Assembly: GCF_005116665.1 (NCBI RefSeq)
Contig: NZ_SWCJ01000003.1
Span: forward strand, 1 to 64,000
Source of the DNA: Ferrimonas aestuarii
GTDB lineage: Bacteria > Pseudomonadota > Gammaproteobacteria > Enterobacterales > Shewanellaceae
DNA: 64,000 nucleotides
Direction: 5' to 3'
Shown here piece by piece: positions 62,078-64,000 of the stretch. The notes under the pieces were generated by a model that did not search any database, was not told the DNA's origin, and saw only the letters and a list, made by a program, of their open reading frames with translations. Every line of letters begins with the position of its first letter. The stretch's first letter is position 1. Position numbers and translations under genes: made by a program.

Positions 62078-64000
62078 ATGAGAACAGTACCAATCAAACT
62101 CATCGCCTTAAGCATCGCTTTTGCTTTGGGGGGCTGCAGTCCATCCACCCCAGAATCTGGGCAATCTGTAGCGCCAACTCAAGCCGCTGTGGCCGAAGTA
62201 AAAAAAAGCCAAAATGATTCCCGTCTGTATCGAAGCGTTCAATTAGATAACGGCATTCAAGTGGTTCTGGTTTCCGACCCAGAAACCGAAAAGTCCGCCG
62301 CCGCCCTGAGCGTAGGCGTTGGCTCCTTCAATGAGCCCAAAGCATTTGGAGGCTTAGCCCACTACCTAGAACACATGCTGTTTATGGGCACCAAAAGTTT
62401 CCCTGAAGTAGGCGAGTATTCCGATTTCATTAGCCGCAATGGCGGCTCACAGAACGCCTACACCGCCAACGATCACACCAACTACATGGTGGCCGTGAAC
62501 AATAACGCCTACGACGAAGCGCTGGCTCGCTTCTCAGGCTTTTTCCATGAAGCCATTTTGGATCCCACCTACTCAGACAAAGAGCGTAATGCGGTGCACT
62601 CAGAGTGGACCATGAAGGGACCAAACGATTATGTGATCATGGGAGAACTTGAAGGACTGACACTCAACCCTGCCCACCCTAATGCCAATTTTAGTTGGGG
62701 TAACCTGGAATCACTGGCTGATCATGGTGAGCTAAAACTTCAAGACCAGCTGGAGAAGTTCTATCACGATTACTACTCAGCCAACTTGATGAAAGCGGCG
62801 ATGATCAGCAGTTTGCCGCTGGATGATATGGAATCGTTGGCCAAAAAACACTTTGGAAAGATTCCAAACAAAGAGGTCACAAAGCCTGAAGTCACCGTCG
62901 CTGCGGCCCGCCAGCAAGACAAAAACAAGCTGGTGCGTTATAAGCCGCAAACCGAACTCAAGCAGCTGCAGGTTCAGTTCACCATCGACAACAACCACAA
63001 CCAGTTTGCTGTTAAGCCTAATCAGTACATCAGCTACTTACTCGGCAGCGAGATGCCTGGCACCCTCTCTTCCACCCTGCGAGATCTGGGGCTGGCTGAA
63101 AACCTATACGCCTTTGCCGACGCCGATGCCTATGGCACTCAAGGAAGCTTCTCCATCTATGTGGATCTAACCGAGAAAGGCTTAGCTCAACGGGAACTGA
63201 TCACCGGCGCCATCTTCCAATACATCGACCTGATAAAGAAAGATGGCGTAGACCCACGCTTCTACAAAGAGATAAGCCAGAGCTTAGCCAATGAGTTTCG
63301 CTTCTTAGAAAAGGTCAATGACTACCAATACGCCATGGGAATTGCTGCTGAACTGCAGTATTTCGAGCCCCAATACGTATTGAGCAATGCCTACGAATAC
63401 CAACAGTTTGATGCCAATGCCATCCATCAGGTCTTGGATCAGCTGTCACTGGAAAATGCCAACGTCTGGTACGTCGATCAAGGCCAGCAAGTCGATACCG
63501 ACATGACCTATTTTGCCGGTCAATACAAAGTGGAGCCCATCGGCAGCGAGCGCAATCAATCTTGGTTGGCTGCCGATGATGCCATCACCCTGTCGCTGCC
63601 AGCCATCAACAACTTGATGCCGGAGCAGTTTGATCTTGTTGCCGCCACACACTCCACCCCAGAGAAGCTGGTCGATAACGAGGAGGTGGAGATCTACCTG
63701 ACCCACTCAACCCGGTTCCAGCAACCAAAAGGGATGATCTCCCTGCAGCTGAATACCGGTTTCGACAAGCTGTCGCCTCAGCACCAAGCGATGGCGGCGT
63801 TAACCAACATGGGCTGGCAACAGTCATTAATGACCTTATCCAATGCCGCCAGCGAAGCGGGTATGAACCTGAGTGCCGAAGTTGACGCCGGAGTGAGCGT
63901 CAGTGTCAGCGGTTTTACCGACAAACAACCTGAGCTGCTCACCTCTCTGCTTACTCAATTGATGGAGTATCGGGTTACTCCTGAGGAGCTCGCGAACCTG
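62078..64000 (+). CDS. M16 (insulinase/pitrilysin) peptidase lipoprotein, N-terminal part
   Basis: The first 641 codons are in the window and the gene continues past its end. The protein starts with a lipoprotein signal (IAFALGGCSPST, lipobox Cys near 20), and the zinc motif HxxEH is present as LAHYLEHMLFMGTKSF with the downstream Glu in KERNAVHSEW. The order is that of protease III (PtrA), which degrades small peptides, but a lipid anchor instead of a cleaved signal suggests attachment to a membrane facing the periplasm. AAGGAAG precedes the ATG. Confidence 0.9.
   Translation, partial: MRTVPIKLIALSIAFALGGCSPSTPESGQSVAPTQAAVAEVKKSQNDSRLYRSVQLDNGIQVVLVSDPETEKSAAALSVGVGSFNEPKAFGGLAHYLEHMLFMGTKSFPEVGEYSDFISRNGGSQNAYTANDHTNYMVAVNNNAYDEALARFSGFFHEAILDPTYSDKERNAVHSEWTMKGPNDYVIMGELEGLTLNPAHPNANFSWGNLESLADHGELKLQDQLEKFYHDYYSANLMKAAMISSLPLDDMESLAKKHFGKIPNKEVTKPEVTVAAARQQDKNKLVRYKPQTELKQLQVQFTIDNNHNQFAVKPNQYISYLLGSEMPGTLSSTLRDLGLAENLYAFADADAYGTQGSFSIYVDLTEKGLAQRELITGAIFQYIDLIKKDGVDPRFYKEISQSLANEFRFLEKVNDYQYAMGIAAELQYFEPQYVLSNAYEYQQFDANAIHQVLDQLSLENANVWYVDQGQQVDTDMTYFAGQYKVEPIGSERNQSWLAADDAITLSLPAINNLMPEQFDLVAATHSTPEKLVDNEEVEIYLTHSTRFQQPKGMISLQLNTGFDKLSPQHQAMAALTNMGWQQSLMTLSNAASEAGMNLSAEVDAGVSVSVSGFTDKQPELLTSLLTQLMEYRVTPEELANL

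Overview
The window looks like chromosome of a marine gammaproteobacterium of the Alteromonadales/Shewanella-Ferrimonas type. Pointers are a complete Na+-translocating NADH:quinone reductase locus (nqrA-F plus nqrM), OxyR with a 2-Cys peroxiredoxin, Fur-type and MetJ-type operators, cobalamin-dependent MetH, and a multiheme c-type cytochrome lipoprotein. Genes are dense, base composition is near half GC by eye, and most gene ends carry clear intrinsic terminators. The genus assignment is inference; no rRNA or tRNA was found.

Layout. 1-219: broken edge of an IS3-type insertion sequence. 350-7000: membrane nucleotidyl cyclase, oxyR/peroxiredoxin pair, YfbR nucleotidase, a diguanylate cyclase and a histidine kinase with a degenerate phosphoacceptor region. 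7283-9343: ECF sigma, membrane protein and DUF4097 operon with a likely autoregulatory promoter. 9380-15714: housekeeping and orphan genes (queG, scramblase-like, NYN nuclease, GlxA-type regulator divergent from an MBL-fold hydrolase, yceH, YdjM-like protein). 15886-20620: amidohydrolase plus NCS2 permease with two LysR regulators. 20824-27716: accessory block with a tetraheme lipoprotein, a LuxR-type regulator, a Fur box, two TupA-like binding proteins and a TonB-dependent receptor carrying eleven GSGGGN repeats. 28249-31012: Crp/Fnr-like regulator, flavodoxin-fold oxidoreductase, Lar-like zinc ribbon, MATE pump. 31167-34131: Fur-box-led fagA-like/fumC pair, cobO, ArsR regulator. 34339-39612: metH with Met boxes, followed by a 1.4-kb islet bounded by a duplicated metH 3' end. 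39698-47258: CNNM/CorC protein, racemase, VOC protein, and a three-gene monooxygenase/hydrolase/dehydrogenase operon divergent from an AraC regulator, resembling the mycobacterial mymA-virS layout. 47315-54808: molbindin, RNase HI, a 26-residue membrane protein, nqrM and nqrFEDCBA. 55196-64000: a membrane-anchored winged-helix protein with a C-terminal receiver-like domain, DUF3157 protein, dicarboxylate/amino-acid symporter, thioesterase, porin, glycerate kinase, and the start of an M16 protease lipoprotein.

How it fits together. Several units are tied to redox and metal status: OxyR/peroxiredoxin, Fur-linked binding protein and fumC, MetH with cobalamin adenosyltransferase nearby, and Na+-NQR. 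The least conventional parts are the wHTH-TM-receiver protein beside nqr, the glycine-rich repeat inside an outer-membrane receptor paired with TupA-like proteins but no ABC permease, and the metH 3'-end duplication. All functional statements rest on recognised motifs and context read by eye; no database search was run.
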